Assembly: GCA_038320185.1 (NCBI GenBank)
Contig: JBBQDZ010000044.1
Span: 1-14,301, forward strand
Direction of reading: 5' to 3'
Length of the DNA stretch: 14,301 nucleotides
Origin: JBBQDZ01 sp038320185
Lineage (GTDB): Bacteria; Actinomycetota; Thermoleophilia; Gaiellales; Gaiellaceae
Made by a program: the position numbers and the translations under genes. Under the pieces are notes generated by a model. The model did not search any database, was not told the origin of the DNA, and saw nothing but the letters and a program-made list of their open reading frames with translations. Positions 1 to 9,080 of this stretch are shown here, one piece after another (position 1 is the first letter of the stretch; the number at the start of each line of letters is the position of its first letter).

Positions 1-628
1 TGTTGACGTCGGTGATCTCGAGCTCGCCCCGGCCCGACGGCTGGAGCCGCGGGATCACCTCGAAGACGGATGCGTCGTAGAAGTAGATGCCGGTGACGGC
101 GTACGGGCTCGGTGGGTCGGTCGGCTTCTCGACGATCCGCACGACGCGGCCGTCGGCGCCCAGCTCCGGAACACCGAGATGCCGGAGGTGCGCGGCCTCC
201 TCGACCGGCGAAAGCAGGATTCGCGCGCCGCGCTCCTGGCGCAGGAAGTTCGCCGCCGCTGAAGCGATCGAGCGCTCGAGGACGTTGTCCGCGAGCATGA
301 CGACGATCCGATCGCCCCCGGCGAAGCGTTCTGCGAGTCCCAGCGCCTCCGCGATGCCTCCCGCCCGCTCCTGATAGCCGAAGACGAGCGTGTCGATCCC
401 GTGCGCATGGCCGTTCCCGAGCAGCCGCAGGAACTCGCCGGCGTGCGTGCCGCCGGTGACGAGCATCAGCTCCATCACCCCAGCGCCAACCAGCGTCTCG
501 ACGGCGTAGGTCACCATCGGCCGGTCATAGATCGGCAGCAGGTGCTTGTTCGTGATCCGGGTCAGAGGGTCGAGGCGGGACCCCGTCCCGCCGGCAAGGA
601 TCACTCCCTTCAGGCGCTCTGCGGCCAT
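1..628 (-). CDS. Sugar-1-phosphate nucleotidylyltransferase (RmlA/RfbA-like), 3' end outside window
   Basis: Partial gene; the N-terminal 209 codons are visible and the C-terminus lies beyond base 1. The family transfers a nucleotidyl group (usually dTMP from dTTP) to a sugar 1-phosphate such as glucose-1-phosphate, giving an activated sugar for cell-surface polysaccharide in the cytoplasm. The N-terminus has the nucleotide-binding loop LAGGTGSRLDPLT followed by the NKHLLPIYDRPM segment typical of glucose-1-phosphate thymidylyltransferases. A metal-binding Asp sits in MLADN, where many homologues have LGDN, and the sugar-phosphate-binding VEKP lies near residue 170. The ATG at 628 places the GVILAGG strand at the usual distance from the N-terminus. 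It begins 20 bases after the MMPL stop, and a possible -10 (TAGCAT) overlies that gap. The family is clear; substrate and exact subfamily are not, so I give no symbol. Confidence 0.88.
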   Translation of the reverse strand, partial: MAAERLKGVILAGGTGSRLDPLTRITNKHLLPIYDRPMVTYAVETLVGAGVMELMLVTGGTHAGEFLRLLGNGHAHGIDTLVFGYQERAGGIAEALGLAERFAGGDRIVVMLADNVLERSIASAAANFLRQERGARILLSPVEEAAHLRHLGVPELGADGRVVRIVEKPTDPPSPYAVTGIYFYDASVFEVIPRLQPSGRGELEITDVN

Positions 629-636
629 CGGCCGCG

Positions 637-642
637 ATGCTA
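637..642 (-). promoter_or_regulatory. Possible -10 element (TAGCAT) for the nucleotidylyltransferase gene
   Basis: On the minus strand TAGCAT lies 8 bases before the ATG at 628, in the 20-base gap after the MMPL stop. That spacing would put the transcription start within one or two bases of the ATG, that is, a leaderless mRNA. I see no recognisable -35 or Shine-Dalgarno. A single hexamer is weak evidence, and read-through from the MMPL gene is equally possible. Confidence 0.3.
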
Positions 643-648
643 CTCGGC

Positions 649-2886
649 TCAGCCGGAAGGGTTGGACGTGGGCGCAAGGGGCGACGGCGCGATGCGCATC
701 ACGCGCGCCACCTGCGCGGGCAGCCACCAGTTGTAGCGACCCATGACGGCCATCAGGGACGGGACGAGAATCGCCCGAACGATCGTGGCATCGACGAAGA
801 TCGCGACCGCGAGGCCAAGGCCGAACTGCTGCAGGCCGACGATGCGGCCGGCGACGAAGCCCGAGAACGCGGCGACCATGACGATCGCCGCGGCCGTGAC
901 GATCCGGCCGGTACGCTCGAGTCCTCGGGCCACCGCCCGCGCATTGTCGGCTTCCTCGTCCCAGGCCTCGCGCATGCGGGTGACCAGAAAGACCTCGTAG
1001 TCCATCGAGAGGCCGAAGAGCATCGCGAAGAGGAAGATCGGGATCCACCCTTCGACCTGCCCGTACTGGTAGAGGCCGAGCGCGTCCTTGCCAAGGCCCC
1101 AGCGGAAGACGATGACGAGCATCCCGTAGCTCGCGCCCACGGACAGCAGGTTGAGGAGCACCGCCTTCAGCGGCAGGAGCAGCGAGCGGAACGCCCGCAG
1201 GAGCACCACGTAGGTGAGGGCGAGGACGCCGAGGACGAGCCACGGAAAGGCGCCGTAGGCTCGCGCGAGGAAGTCCACCCCCTGCGGCGGCCCGCCGCCC
1301 GCGAGCGCGCGGACGCTGGGCGGAAAGCGCGCGGCCGGGATGATCTGTCCGCGGAGGCGGTGGACGAAGCGCTGCGAGGGAGGCTCGCCGTACTCGTGCC
1401 GCCCCGGCACGATCACCTGCGCGTAGCGCCGGCTCGGATCGACGAAGCGCCCGCCCGGCCCGAAGAAGACTCCGGCGACCTCGGAGTCGCCGCGCAGGCG
1501 CTCCACGAGCCGCTCGAGCGCCGCACGCGTCGCCGGCGTGTCGACACCGCCCGCCCGGCCGGTGTCGACGACGACCTGCGAGGGCGAGATCGCCCCCGGT
1601 CCGACGGCCGCCGAGAGGATGTCGAACCCGCGGATCGCCTGCGGCGATCGCGGGATCCCCTCGATCGAGCCCGGCGTTAGATGGAGCGCCGCGGCGGGCA
1701 CGGCGGCCGCGAGAAGCAGGGCGGCGCCCCCGACGAGGTACGGGAGGGGCCGGCGCATGATCGACGCGGCGAGCCGCGACCAGAGGCCATCCTCGCTCGC
1801 TCGCCCGATCCGGCCCCGGAGTACCGTGAACCGTCTCGTTCCGCGCTCGCCGTAGAGCGACAGGAGGGCCGGCTGGAGCGTCGCGGCCGCCGCGATCGAG
1901 ACGACGGGGATCAGGAAGCCGCCGACTCCCATCGCCCGCATGAACGGGAGCGGCATGAAGAGGAGGAGCGCTAGACCGATCGCCACCGTTGCGCCGGAGA
2001 AGATCACCGCCCGACCGGCCGTCTGCATGGTTCGGACGAGCGCCTCCTCCTCGTGCCGTTTACGGATCTCGTTTTCCCTTGGCGCCGGAACCGGGCTTCG
2101 CCCAGCGGGAGGCGGAGGCGGGGAGGGGCGCGAGAGTTCCTCGCGGAACCGGTAGACGACGAGGAGCGAGTAGTCAATCGCGATGCCGAGCCCGATCAGG
2201 AAGATCAGGTTCGTGACGTACGTGGGCATGGTCAGCCGGTGTGCGGCGAGATAGACGAGCCCGAGCGTGCCCATGATCGTCGCACCGGCGAAGAGGAAGG
2301 GGATCGTCACGGCCGCTGAGAGCCCGAACACGCTCACGAGCACGGCCAGTGCGATCGGGAGTGCGATCGACTCGCCCTTCTTCAGGTCCTGCGTGAAGAT
2401 CGGGTCGAGCCCGTGCTGGATCGCCGCGGCGCCGGTGACGTAGACCCGCGTGCCGGGGGGCGGCTCGAGTGCGCGCAGCAGGTCGTCGGCATGGCCGCGC
2501 GCCTTCGCGAGGTCGAGCGTCGAGACGACATCTCCGTAGACCACGTGAGCGCCGGCGACGCGCAGAGCCGTCCCCCGCCCGGTCGGAACCACTCGCGCAG
2601 CCCGGTCGACCACCGCCTGGAGGCGCGGGAGCAGGCCGGGAAGGGCAACGTTCCGAACGGTGAAGACCACCGTGTAGCTTCCGTCGCTTCGGTCGCCGTA
2701 GTGGCGCTGGAGGATCGAGCGGGCCCGCTCGGAGTCGGTCCCGGGGACGGTGAAGGTGTTGGACTGCAGCGCACCGAGCCGGGACCAGCCGTAGCCTCCG
2801 GCGAGGAGAACGCAGGCCCAGAAGGCGACGATCGGCCAGCGGAAGCGCAGACAGAGTCGCGTCCAGCGGCCGATCACGGCGGCCAA
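649..2886 (-). CDS. MMPL/RND-family transporter
   Basis: A 745-residue inner-membrane protein of the MMPL branch of the RND superfamily, which uses the proton-motive force to export lipids or small hydrophobic molecules; the substrate is not readable here. The family's twofold repeat is visible. A transmembrane helix at about residues 17-35 precedes an extracytoplasmic domain (40-170) and helices at about 172-345. The second half repeats this: a helix near 382-402, an extracytoplasmic domain to about 545, then helices at 547-715. The Asp-Tyr motif of the family occurs once per half (GIAIDYSLLVVYRFREE at about 234 and GLSMDYEVFLVTRMRE at about 625). A proline-rich insert (about 252-269) lengthens the cytoplasmic loop of the first half. 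The start is TTG 2886 or the in-frame GTG at 2877; the GTG has a TAGCCT hexamer 8 bases upstream and may be the real one. It diverges from hsp20 with only 16 bases between start codons. Confidence 0.93.
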   Translation of the reverse strand: MAAVIGRWTRLCLRFRWPIVAFWACVLLAGGYGWSRLGALQSNTFTVPGTDSERARSILQRHYGDRSDGSYTVVFTVRNVALPGLLPRLQAVVDRAARVVPTGRGTALRVAGAHVVYGDVVSTLDLAKARGHADDLLRALEPPPGTRVYVTGAAAIQHGLDPIFTQDLKKGESIALPIALAVLVSVFGLSAAVTIPFLFAGATIMGTLGLVYLAAHRLTMPTYVTNLIFLIGLGIAIDYSLLVVYRFREELSRPSPPPPPAGRSPVPAPRENEIRKRHEEEALVRTMQTAGRAVIFSGATVAIGLALLLFMPLPFMRAMGVGGFLIPVVSIAAAATLQPALLSLYGERGTRRFTVLRGRIGRASEDGLWSRLAASIMRRPLPYLVGGAALLLAAAVPAAALHLTPGSIEGIPRSPQAIRGFDILSAAVGPGAISPSQVVVDTGRAGGVDTPATRAALERLVERLRGDSEVAGVFFGPGGRFVDPSRRYAQVIVPGRHEYGEPPSQRFVHRLRGQIIPAARFPPSVRALAGGGPPQGVDFLARAYGAFPWLVLGVLALTYVVLLRAFRSLLLPLKAVLLNLLSVGASYGMLVIVFRWGLGKDALGLYQYGQVEGWIPIFLFAMLFGLSMDYEVFLVTRMREAWDEEADNARAVARGLERTGRIVTAAAIVMVAAFSGFVAGRIVGLQQFGLGLAVAIFVDATIVRAILVPSLMAVMGRYNWWLPAQVARVMRIAPSPLAPTSNPSG

Positions 2887-2889
2887 GGC

Positions 2890-2895
2890 TACCCT
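2890..2895 (+). promoter_or_regulatory. Possible -10 element (TACCCT) for hsp20, overlapping a minus-strand TAGCCT
   Basis: TACCCT ends 7 bases before the hsp20 GTG at 2903, consistent with leaderless transcription. On the other strand TAGCCT (2886-2891) shares two bases with it and could serve the MMPL gene if that begins at GTG 2877. With only 16 bases between the annotated start codons, any promoter for either gene must overlap the other's coding sequence. No CIRCE or HspR-type inverted repeat is visible here. Confidence 0.3.
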
Positions 2896-2902
2896 TCGCG
2901 CG

Positions 2903-3343
2903 GTGGGCGGCCGCAGTGACTCCGACCGGCTCCAGAGCGAGATCCACGAGCTGCTCTCCGATCTCTGGCAGATCCCGAGAATTGCTGGCCTGCGGCAGGG
3001 GTTTCGTCCGCAGGTCGACTGCTACCGCACCGCCGACCCACCCGAGTTGACCATCGTCGTCGACCTCGCCGGCGTGTCGACCGGGGATGTTCGCGTACTG
3101 GCTGTAGATCGGGCGCTCGTGATCGAGGGCGAGCGGCCGCGGCCGCGGCTGGCGCACGTCTCCTACCAGCAGCTGGAGATCGACTACGGCCCGTTCCGGC
3201 GGCGCGTCGAGCTTCCGCCCGAAGCGGACGCGGAGCGCGCCGTCGCAACCTACGACCGCGGCGTGCTGCGGATCTCGGTCCCGGTCGGCTCGAAGCCGAG
3301 GGCTCGCGAGCGCGTCGTGATCCCTGTGCAGGCCAGGTCGTGA
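2903..3343 (+). CDS. Hsp20 / alpha-crystallin family small heat-shock protein
   Basis: A 146-residue ATP-independent holdase that binds unfolding cytoplasmic proteins and keeps them refoldable or degradable. The alpha-crystallin domain covers about residues 38-130. It includes the strand pattern ELTIVVDLAGV (48-58), the ALVIEGER strand (71-78), YGPFRRRVELP (95-105) and the signature near 115-127 (YDRGVLRISVP, matching the family's A-x-x-x-x-G-x-L core). A C-terminal VIPV (139-142) is the I/V-x-I/V motif that docks between dimers. The N-terminal arm is short, about 37 residues. GTG 2903 has no Shine-Dalgarno, and a -10-like TACCCT lies 7 bases upstream, so translation may be leaderless. The TGA stop overlaps the GTG of a 30-codon ORF by four bases, and lon follows. 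Chaperone and protease in one unit suggests a shared stress response. Confidence 0.93.
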   Translation: MGGRSDSDRLQSEIHELLSDLWQIPRIAGLRQGFRPQVDCYRTADPPELTIVVDLAGVSTGDVRVLAVDRALVIEGERPRPRLAHVSYQQLEIDYGPFRRRVELPPEADAERAVATYDRGVLRISVPVGSKPRARERVVIPVQARS

Positions 3344-3428
3344 GCAACCTCCGGGTCTCGGTCCGCGCCGGCGCCCCGGAGTCGTCGTGGCCGGCCTGCG
3401 GCCTCGCCGCAGCCGGAAGAGGTTGCGC

Positions 3429-3432
<4 letters not shown>
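3340..3432 (+). CDS. Small 30-residue ORF bridging hsp20 and lon (possible leader/coupling peptide)
   Basis: A 30-codon frame starts at GTG 3340, overlapping the hsp20 stop as GTGA (3340-3343). It stops at TGA 3430-3432, overlapping the preferred lon start GTG 3429 again as GTGA. The peptide reads MSNLRVSVRAGAPESSWPAC followed by GLAAAGRGCA: two Cys, no membrane segment, no recognisable domain. The exact four-base overlap at both ends is what translational coupling looks like, and the same junction type recurs at 9077-9080. Its own start lacks an obvious Shine-Dalgarno, so it would depend on ribosomes terminating on hsp20. In high-GC DNA a 30-codon open frame arises easily by chance, so it may be non-coding or matter only by carrying ribosomes through the lon leader hairpin. 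Confidence 0.35.
3391..3416 (+). promoter_or_regulatory. Hairpin adjoining the lon ribosome-binding site
   Basis: CCGGCCTGCGGC (3391-3402) pairs with GCCGCAGCCGG (3406-3416) around a three-base CTC loop, with a single bulged base. The 3' arm ends in the first two bases of the lon Shine-Dalgarno GGAAGAGG (3415-3422), so the folded RNA would partly occlude it. Ribosomes translating the 30-codon ORF would melt it. It could act as a coupling device or a temperature-sensitive structure. GC-rich inverted repeats are common at this base composition, so function is inference. Confidence 0.4.
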
Positions 3433-5811
<2,379 letters not shown>

Positions 5812-5828
<17 letters not shown>

Positions 5829-6339
5829 AGGACGCGCTCAGCATGTCGCAGGCTGCTTCCACGTCGCCGCGGACCGGCGCGTGCCAGCGGCAGAGGAGCT
5901 GATACTCACGGCGGCGGCGGAGAACGAAGACGATCCGCTCGCCGAGCTTCTCGCCGTTCCGCGCGAATCCGAGGTCGTAGCGCCGGGCGCGGGCGCCGGC
6001 GACCGTGACCGTGGCCCTCGCCTCCACCTTGCCGTGCACCTGCGCGGCGACACCGGCCGCCGCACGGTCGAGCTCGGCGACCGCCTCCCGCCAGAGCGCG
6101 GGCCGAAATGGTCGGGCGAGCGGGAAGACGGTCACCGACAGGAGCTCCGGAGCGCCGCGCTTGCGTGTCAGCGTGACGCCGCGGACGGAGCGGTCGATCT
6201 GCCACGACTGCGGCGCGCGGAAACTGAACCGCGCCGCGCGTACGAGCCGGGTTGCCTCGGGCTTCGCGCCGCCGCCGCAGCCGGCCGCAAGAAGCGTTGC
6301 CGCGATTCCGAGAACGAGTGGCCACGGTTTGCGAGACAC
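5812..6339 (-). CDS. Putative small lipoprotein of unknown function
   Basis: From GTG 6339 this encodes 175 residues beginning with a lipoprotein signal peptide: basic SRKPW, a hydrophobic core, then lipobox LAAGC with Cys 21, followed by a Gly-rich tether. The mature protein should be lipid-anchored on the outer face of the membrane. The rest looks like a small mixed alpha/beta domain (strands such as FSFRAPQSWQIDR, LSVTVFPLARPF and ARRYDLGFA, ending in a DVEAACDMLSASF helix). That resembles actinobacterial lipoproteins of the PsbP/LpqN-like type, but this is resemblance only. The open frame extends to 6501; those extra 54 residues have no signal-peptide character and would antisense the divergent gene, so I rejected them. 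It diverges from the YtxH-like gene (52 bases between starts), and its 3' end overlaps lon tail-to-tail by 17 bases. Confidence 0.75.
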
Positions 6340-6391
6340 CTTCGGTGGTAGAACCCTCCGTGGAGTCAACGAACGAAAGGAAGACCGCAGC

Positions 6392-6823
6392 ATGGCCAAG
6401 ACGAAGGACAAGGTTTCCGACGCGGCAGGCAATGTCAAACCGTACGTCGAGCGGGCCCTCCAGGACGGAGAGCTGCGCGACAACCTGAAGAACGCGTTCA
6501 CGGCGGCCCGCGACGTCTACGACGAGTTGATGGGCGGCCGGGGCGTCACGCGCGTCGCCACCCGCGTCGCGACCGACAGCGACATCCAAGACAACCTGAA
6601 GACGGCGATCGACGAGCTGCGAAGCGCTGCGAGGCGCGCGCAGGGCCAGGAGTCGCACAAGGGGCGCAACACCACGCTTCTGGTGACAGGCATCGCGCTC
6701 GGCATCCTCTTCAACCCGATCACCGGGCCCGACACGCGCCGGTGGCTTCGCGACGCGATGTTCGGGGGCGGCAGCGACGACTTCGGTTACGAGTCGAGCT
6801 CGAACTCGGGGAACGAGAGCTAG
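6392..6823 (+). CDS. YtxH-like membrane-anchored protein with a duplicated helical motif
   Basis: A 143-residue protein starting at ATG 6392, preceded by a purine-rich AAAGGAAGA ending 7 bases upstream, the clearest Shine-Dalgarno in the window. The C-terminal half contains a hydrophobic segment followed by LGILFNPITGPDTRRWL (about residues 103-119), which matches the YtxH-family pattern of a Gly-rich membrane helix running into LLFAPxSGxETR. YtxH-like proteins are small stress- or envelope-linked proteins of unclear function. The N-terminal half is charged and helical and contains an approximate internal repeat: LQDGELRDNLKNAFTAARD (23-41) and ATDSDIQDNLKTAIDELRS (60-78). A Ser/Gly/Asp-rich tail follows. 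The open frame extends upstream to 6005, but that part is antisense to the lipoprotein gene. It is convergent with the M23 gene, with 7 bases between stops. Confidence 0.78.
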   Translation: MAKTKDKVSDAAGNVKPYVERALQDGELRDNLKNAFTAARDVYDELMGGRGVTRVATRVATDSDIQDNLKTAIDELRSAARRAQGQESHKGRNTTLLVTGIALGILFNPITGPDTRRWLRDAMFGGGSDDFGYESSSNSGNES

Positions 6824-6830
6824 GGGGGCC

Positions 6831-8573
6831 CTACCGGGCGTCAAGCACAGGGTGACCGCCGTCCGGCGGGGGTGAGGCGAGGGCCAGCAGCGCTCCGTCG
6901 CCCTCGCCGGCGGCGCCGTCCAGCACGCGCTCGAGCGAGCCCGGATCGAGGCCGCTGGCGGAGGAGATGTCGTTGACCTGAAGCAGGATCACGCTGGGGG
7001 GCGGCGCGGCCGGCGTCTTGCCGTTCGGCCCGGCCGGGAGAGGCGGCGGCGCCCAGCCGGCCGCCGGTCGAAAGCGAATGTCGTGGACGTGCTTCCACGC
7101 GTTCAGGTAGGTGGTCGGGTCGGTTGCTCCGTCGTAACCGAGGTAGAGGAGGGTCACCGGGTGCGCCTCGAAGTGCAGATGGTAGGGCGTCCCGACCGCG
7201 TCTCCCGTGTTTCCGACGAAGCCGAGGACGTCGCCGGCCCTGACGTGGCGGCCGTTGACTGCGAGGGGTGAGTAGGCGGAGAGGTGCGCGTAGTAGAACT
7301 GGTTGCCCTGTCGGTCGCGCAGCCACAGCCGGTAGCCGCCGAGGTGGTTCCAGCCGACCGAGAACACGGTGCCGTTCGCGACGGCGACGACGGGCGCGCC
7401 GAGCGGGGCGAAGATGTCGTCGCCGTGGTGCCAGGAGACGTCGGCGCGCGGTGTGCCGTAGGTGTCCGAGAACCCTGAGGGGCCGTAGACCGGGAAGACG
7501 TAGGGGCCCGCGACGAGCTTCGGCGTCACGAGCTGGGGCGGGAGGTGCACCGAGGGCTGGCCGCCCGGCTTCGCCTCGGGCGGCTCGGGCGGCTTCGGCT
7601 GAGCCTTGCGCTTCTTCGGCTTCGCCTTCACCGCGGGTCGCTTCGCCGCCGTCGCCTTCGGGCCCGCTCCCTTCGATGGCGGCGCCGGCTTCGCCTTCGA
7701 GGGGATCGTCGCTGCCGGCCTGGGCGCGGGAGGCGGTGGCGGCGCCGGGGCCGTGCTCGGCGGCGAGGGCGGAGGCGGAGCGGGAGGTGCGACGGTCGTG
7801 GGCGGTGCCGCCGTCGTCTCCGGCGCGGTGCTCGGCGGCGGCGGCGGCGCTGACGTGGTGGCAGGGGGTGTGGTCGCGGGGGCAGTGGTCGTGGGAACGG
7901 TCGGGGGAGGCGGAGCAGCGGCCTGGGCGGCCGCATCCGCATAGCCGACGACGATCTCGCTCCCCGCAGGAAGCCCGCCGTGGTCGGCCGTGAGGTGCAC
8001 GTCGAGCGCCGTCAGCGATCCGTGGTAGCCCGGCGGAGTGACGGTCGTGCCCGGCACGGCGTCCTCCGACAGGACGACGGCGTAGCCCCAGTCCGCCAGC
8101 GGCACCTGCAGCCCCGGCGACCCCTGGACCGGCGCGCCCAGCACGACGAGGTTCGCGATCGACGTCCCGTCGAAGTCGCCCCCGCCGCTCGTGGTAGTGG
8201 CGGCGGCCGCGACCTTGGCCGTCACGCTGTCGATCGTGATCTCGCCACGGAAGAGTGAAAGCGCCTGGAGCTCGGCCGAGGCGTTCGCCACCACCGCGCC
8301 CTGCACCCCCGCAGAGGCATGCGCGGTGACGACCCCGGCGGCGAGCACGGAGCCGTCTTCGGGATAGGCGTAGGCGCCTTCCGAGGCCACCGCGTCCGGA
8401 GGCGCCGAGACCGCCCCCACGACGGCACCGGCCTGTCCGGGAACGACGATGCGGAGGGCCGTCGCGTGCGCGGAGGAGGAAGCCTTCTGAGCCAAAGAGG
8501 GCGCGCCGGCGCTCGCTGCTCCGATGAAGGCGAGCAGCGTCAGGCCGGACGCGAGGATGAGGCGTCGCGTCAT
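6831..8573 (-). CDS. Secreted M23 (LytM) family protein with choice-of-anchor P-like N-terminal region
   Basis: A 580-residue exported protein. MTRR plus a hydrophobic core ending at ASA-G (about residue 22) is a Sec signal peptide. Residues about 45-215 resemble the actinobacterial choice-of-anchor P domain: a Gly/Ala/Val-rich beta region with GGVVTA-type strands, a TTTSGGGDFDGTSIANLVV segment and a terminal SEIVVGYADA strand. A low-complexity Pro/Thr/Ala linker (about 218-290) then a Lys/Pro-rich stretch (291-335) probably span or bind the wall. The LytM domain (about 352-490) keeps the zinc and catalytic positions: HHGDD (His 382, Asp 386), YAHLS (His 430) and HLH (465-467). It should therefore be an active peptidoglycan endopeptidase rather than a degenerate EnvC-like activator. 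A 70-residue tail follows. ATG 8573 has CATAAT 8 bases upstream. It diverges from the Zur-like gene. Confidence 0.9.
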   Translation of the reverse strand: MTRRLILASGLTLLAFIGAASAGAPSLAQKASSSAHATALRIVVPGQAGAVVGAVSAPPDAVASEGAYAYPEDGSVLAAGVVTAHASAGVQGAVVANASAELQALSLFRGEITIDSVTAKVAAAATTTSGGGDFDGTSIANLVVLGAPVQGSPGLQVPLADWGYAVVLSEDAVPGTTVTPPGYHGSLTALDVHLTADHGGLPAGSEIVVGYADAAAQAAAPPPPTVPTTTAPATTPPATTSAPPPPPSTAPETTAAPPTTVAPPAPPPPSPPSTAPAPPPPPAPRPAATIPSKAKPAPPSKGAGPKATAAKRPAVKAKPKKRKAQPKPPEPPEAKPGGQPSVHLPPQLVTPKLVAGPYVFPVYGPSGFSDTYGTPRADVSWHHGDDIFAPLGAPVVAVANGTVFSVGWNHLGGYRLWLRDRQGNQFYYAHLSAYSPLAVNGRHVRAGDVLGFVGNTGDAVGTPYHLHFEAHPVTLLYLGYDGATDPTTYLNAWKHVHDIRFRPAAGWAPPPLPAGPNGKTPAAPPPSVILLQVNDISSASGLDPGSLERVLDGAAGEGDGALLALASPPPDGGHPVLDAR

Positions 8574-8581
8574 CTCGATCC

Positions 8582-8587
8582 ATTATG
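8582..8587 (-). promoter_or_regulatory. Possible -10 element (CATAAT) for the M23 gene
   Basis: On the minus strand CATAAT differs from TATAAT at one base and ends 8 bases before the ATG at 8573. This implies a leader of at most a few bases. About 17 bases further upstream the sequence is CCTGGA, a poor -35. The Zur box lies about 50 bases upstream and is unlikely to control this direction directly. Confidence 0.42.
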
Positions 8588-8634
8588 CGCAAAGGAGAGA
8601 TGGCGTCCAGGCGCGGCTCAGGACCGTAACAGTC

Positions 8635-8651
8635 TTGAGAATCATTCTCAA
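8635..8651. promoter_or_regulatory. Fur/Zur-type operator palindrome
   Basis: TTGAGAATCATTCTCAA is a perfect 8-base inverted repeat around one central base. It matches the general Fur-superfamily operator form TGAnAATnATTnTCA. It ends one base before the TAGGAT -10 of the adjacent Fur-family gene, so a bound repressor would cover the promoter. Because that gene encodes a Zur-like protein followed by a ZIP transporter, it is most simply a Zur operator for autoregulation and zinc-dependent repression of uptake. Confidence 0.82.
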
Positions 8652-8652
8652 C

Positions 8653-8658
8653 TAGGAT
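8653..8658 (+). promoter_or_regulatory. -10 element (TAGGAT) of the Zur-like/ZIP operon
   Basis: TAGGAT fits the actinobacterial -10 pattern TAnnnT and ends 5 bases before GTG 8664, supporting a leaderless start at that codon. The -35 position (about 8630-8635) shows no good hexamer. The operator palindrome ends immediately upstream. Confidence 0.55.
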
Positions 8659-8663
8659 GGGGC

Positions 8664-9080
8664 GTGGCTTCGGCACGGCAGACGCTCCCACTCGCCTTAC
8701 CTGTGCACACGCGTCCGACCGCCCAGCGAGGCGCGATCGTCGAGACGATCGCCGCCTGGGAGGGTCGCTTCACCGTCCTCGAGATCTACGAACGAGCCCG
8801 GCGTCTTCACCCTCGCCTCGGGCTCGCGACCGCCTATCGCACCGTCGAGCTCCTGCGCCGCACCGGCTCGGTGCGCTCGCTGCCGGGAGGGGGGCGCCCC
8901 GCATACGTGCGCTGCCATCCAGGCCACCATCACCATCTCGTCTGCGTCCGCTGCGGCTCGGTGGAGGAGACCGAGCTCTGCGCCGCTCCGGCGGCCGCGG
9001 AGTTGAAGGAGCGCTACGGCTTCGCCGCCGAGAGCCACGAGGTCGATATCTACGGCACCTGCCGAGAGTGCGCGGCGTGA
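8664..9080 (+). CDS. Fur-family metalloregulator, Zur-like
   Basis: A metal-dependent repressor of the Fur superfamily, 138 residues from GTG 8664. It has a winged-helix N-domain with recognition helix GLATAYRTVELL, then a dimerisation domain carrying HPGHHHHLVCVRCG and a C-terminal GTCREC. The two CxxC pairs form the structural zinc site; the His cluster plus the later SHEVD His are the sensing-site type. The HHHHLVC arrangement and the downstream ZIP transporter favour Zur (zinc) over Fur (iron), Mur or Nur. A second in-frame GTG at 8703 would give a more usual 125 residues but has no Shine-Dalgarno. GTG 8664 sits 5 bases after a TAGGAT -10, so I chose it as a leaderless start. The stop overlaps the ZIP start as GTGA (9077-9080). 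A Fur/Zur palindrome at 8635-8651 indicates autoregulation. Confidence 0.9.
   Translation: MASARQTLPLALPVHTRPTAQRGAIVETIAAWEGRFTVLEIYERARRLHPRLGLATAYRTVELLRRTGSVRSLPGGGRPAYVRCHPGHHHHLVCVRCGSVEETELCAAPAAAELKERYGFAAESHEVDIYGTCRECAA

Noticed and set aside
637..1680. A 347-codon plus-strand open frame
   Set aside because: It is antisense to the MMPL gene, whose transmembrane pattern and motifs are clear. The Arg/Asp/His-rich translation has no recognisable fold.
6340..6501. N-terminal 54-residue extension of the lipoprotein frame
   Set aside because: The lipobox LAAGC needs to sit near the N-terminus, which GTG 6339 provides. The extension would antisense the YtxH-like gene and its ribosome-binding site.
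7600..7950. Repetitive GC-rich stretch resembling a tandem repeat, with open frames in several directions
   Set aside because: It encodes the Pro/Thr/Ala and Lys/Pro linker of the M23 protein. Low-complexity coding explains the repeats and the Arg- or Gly-rich shadow frames.
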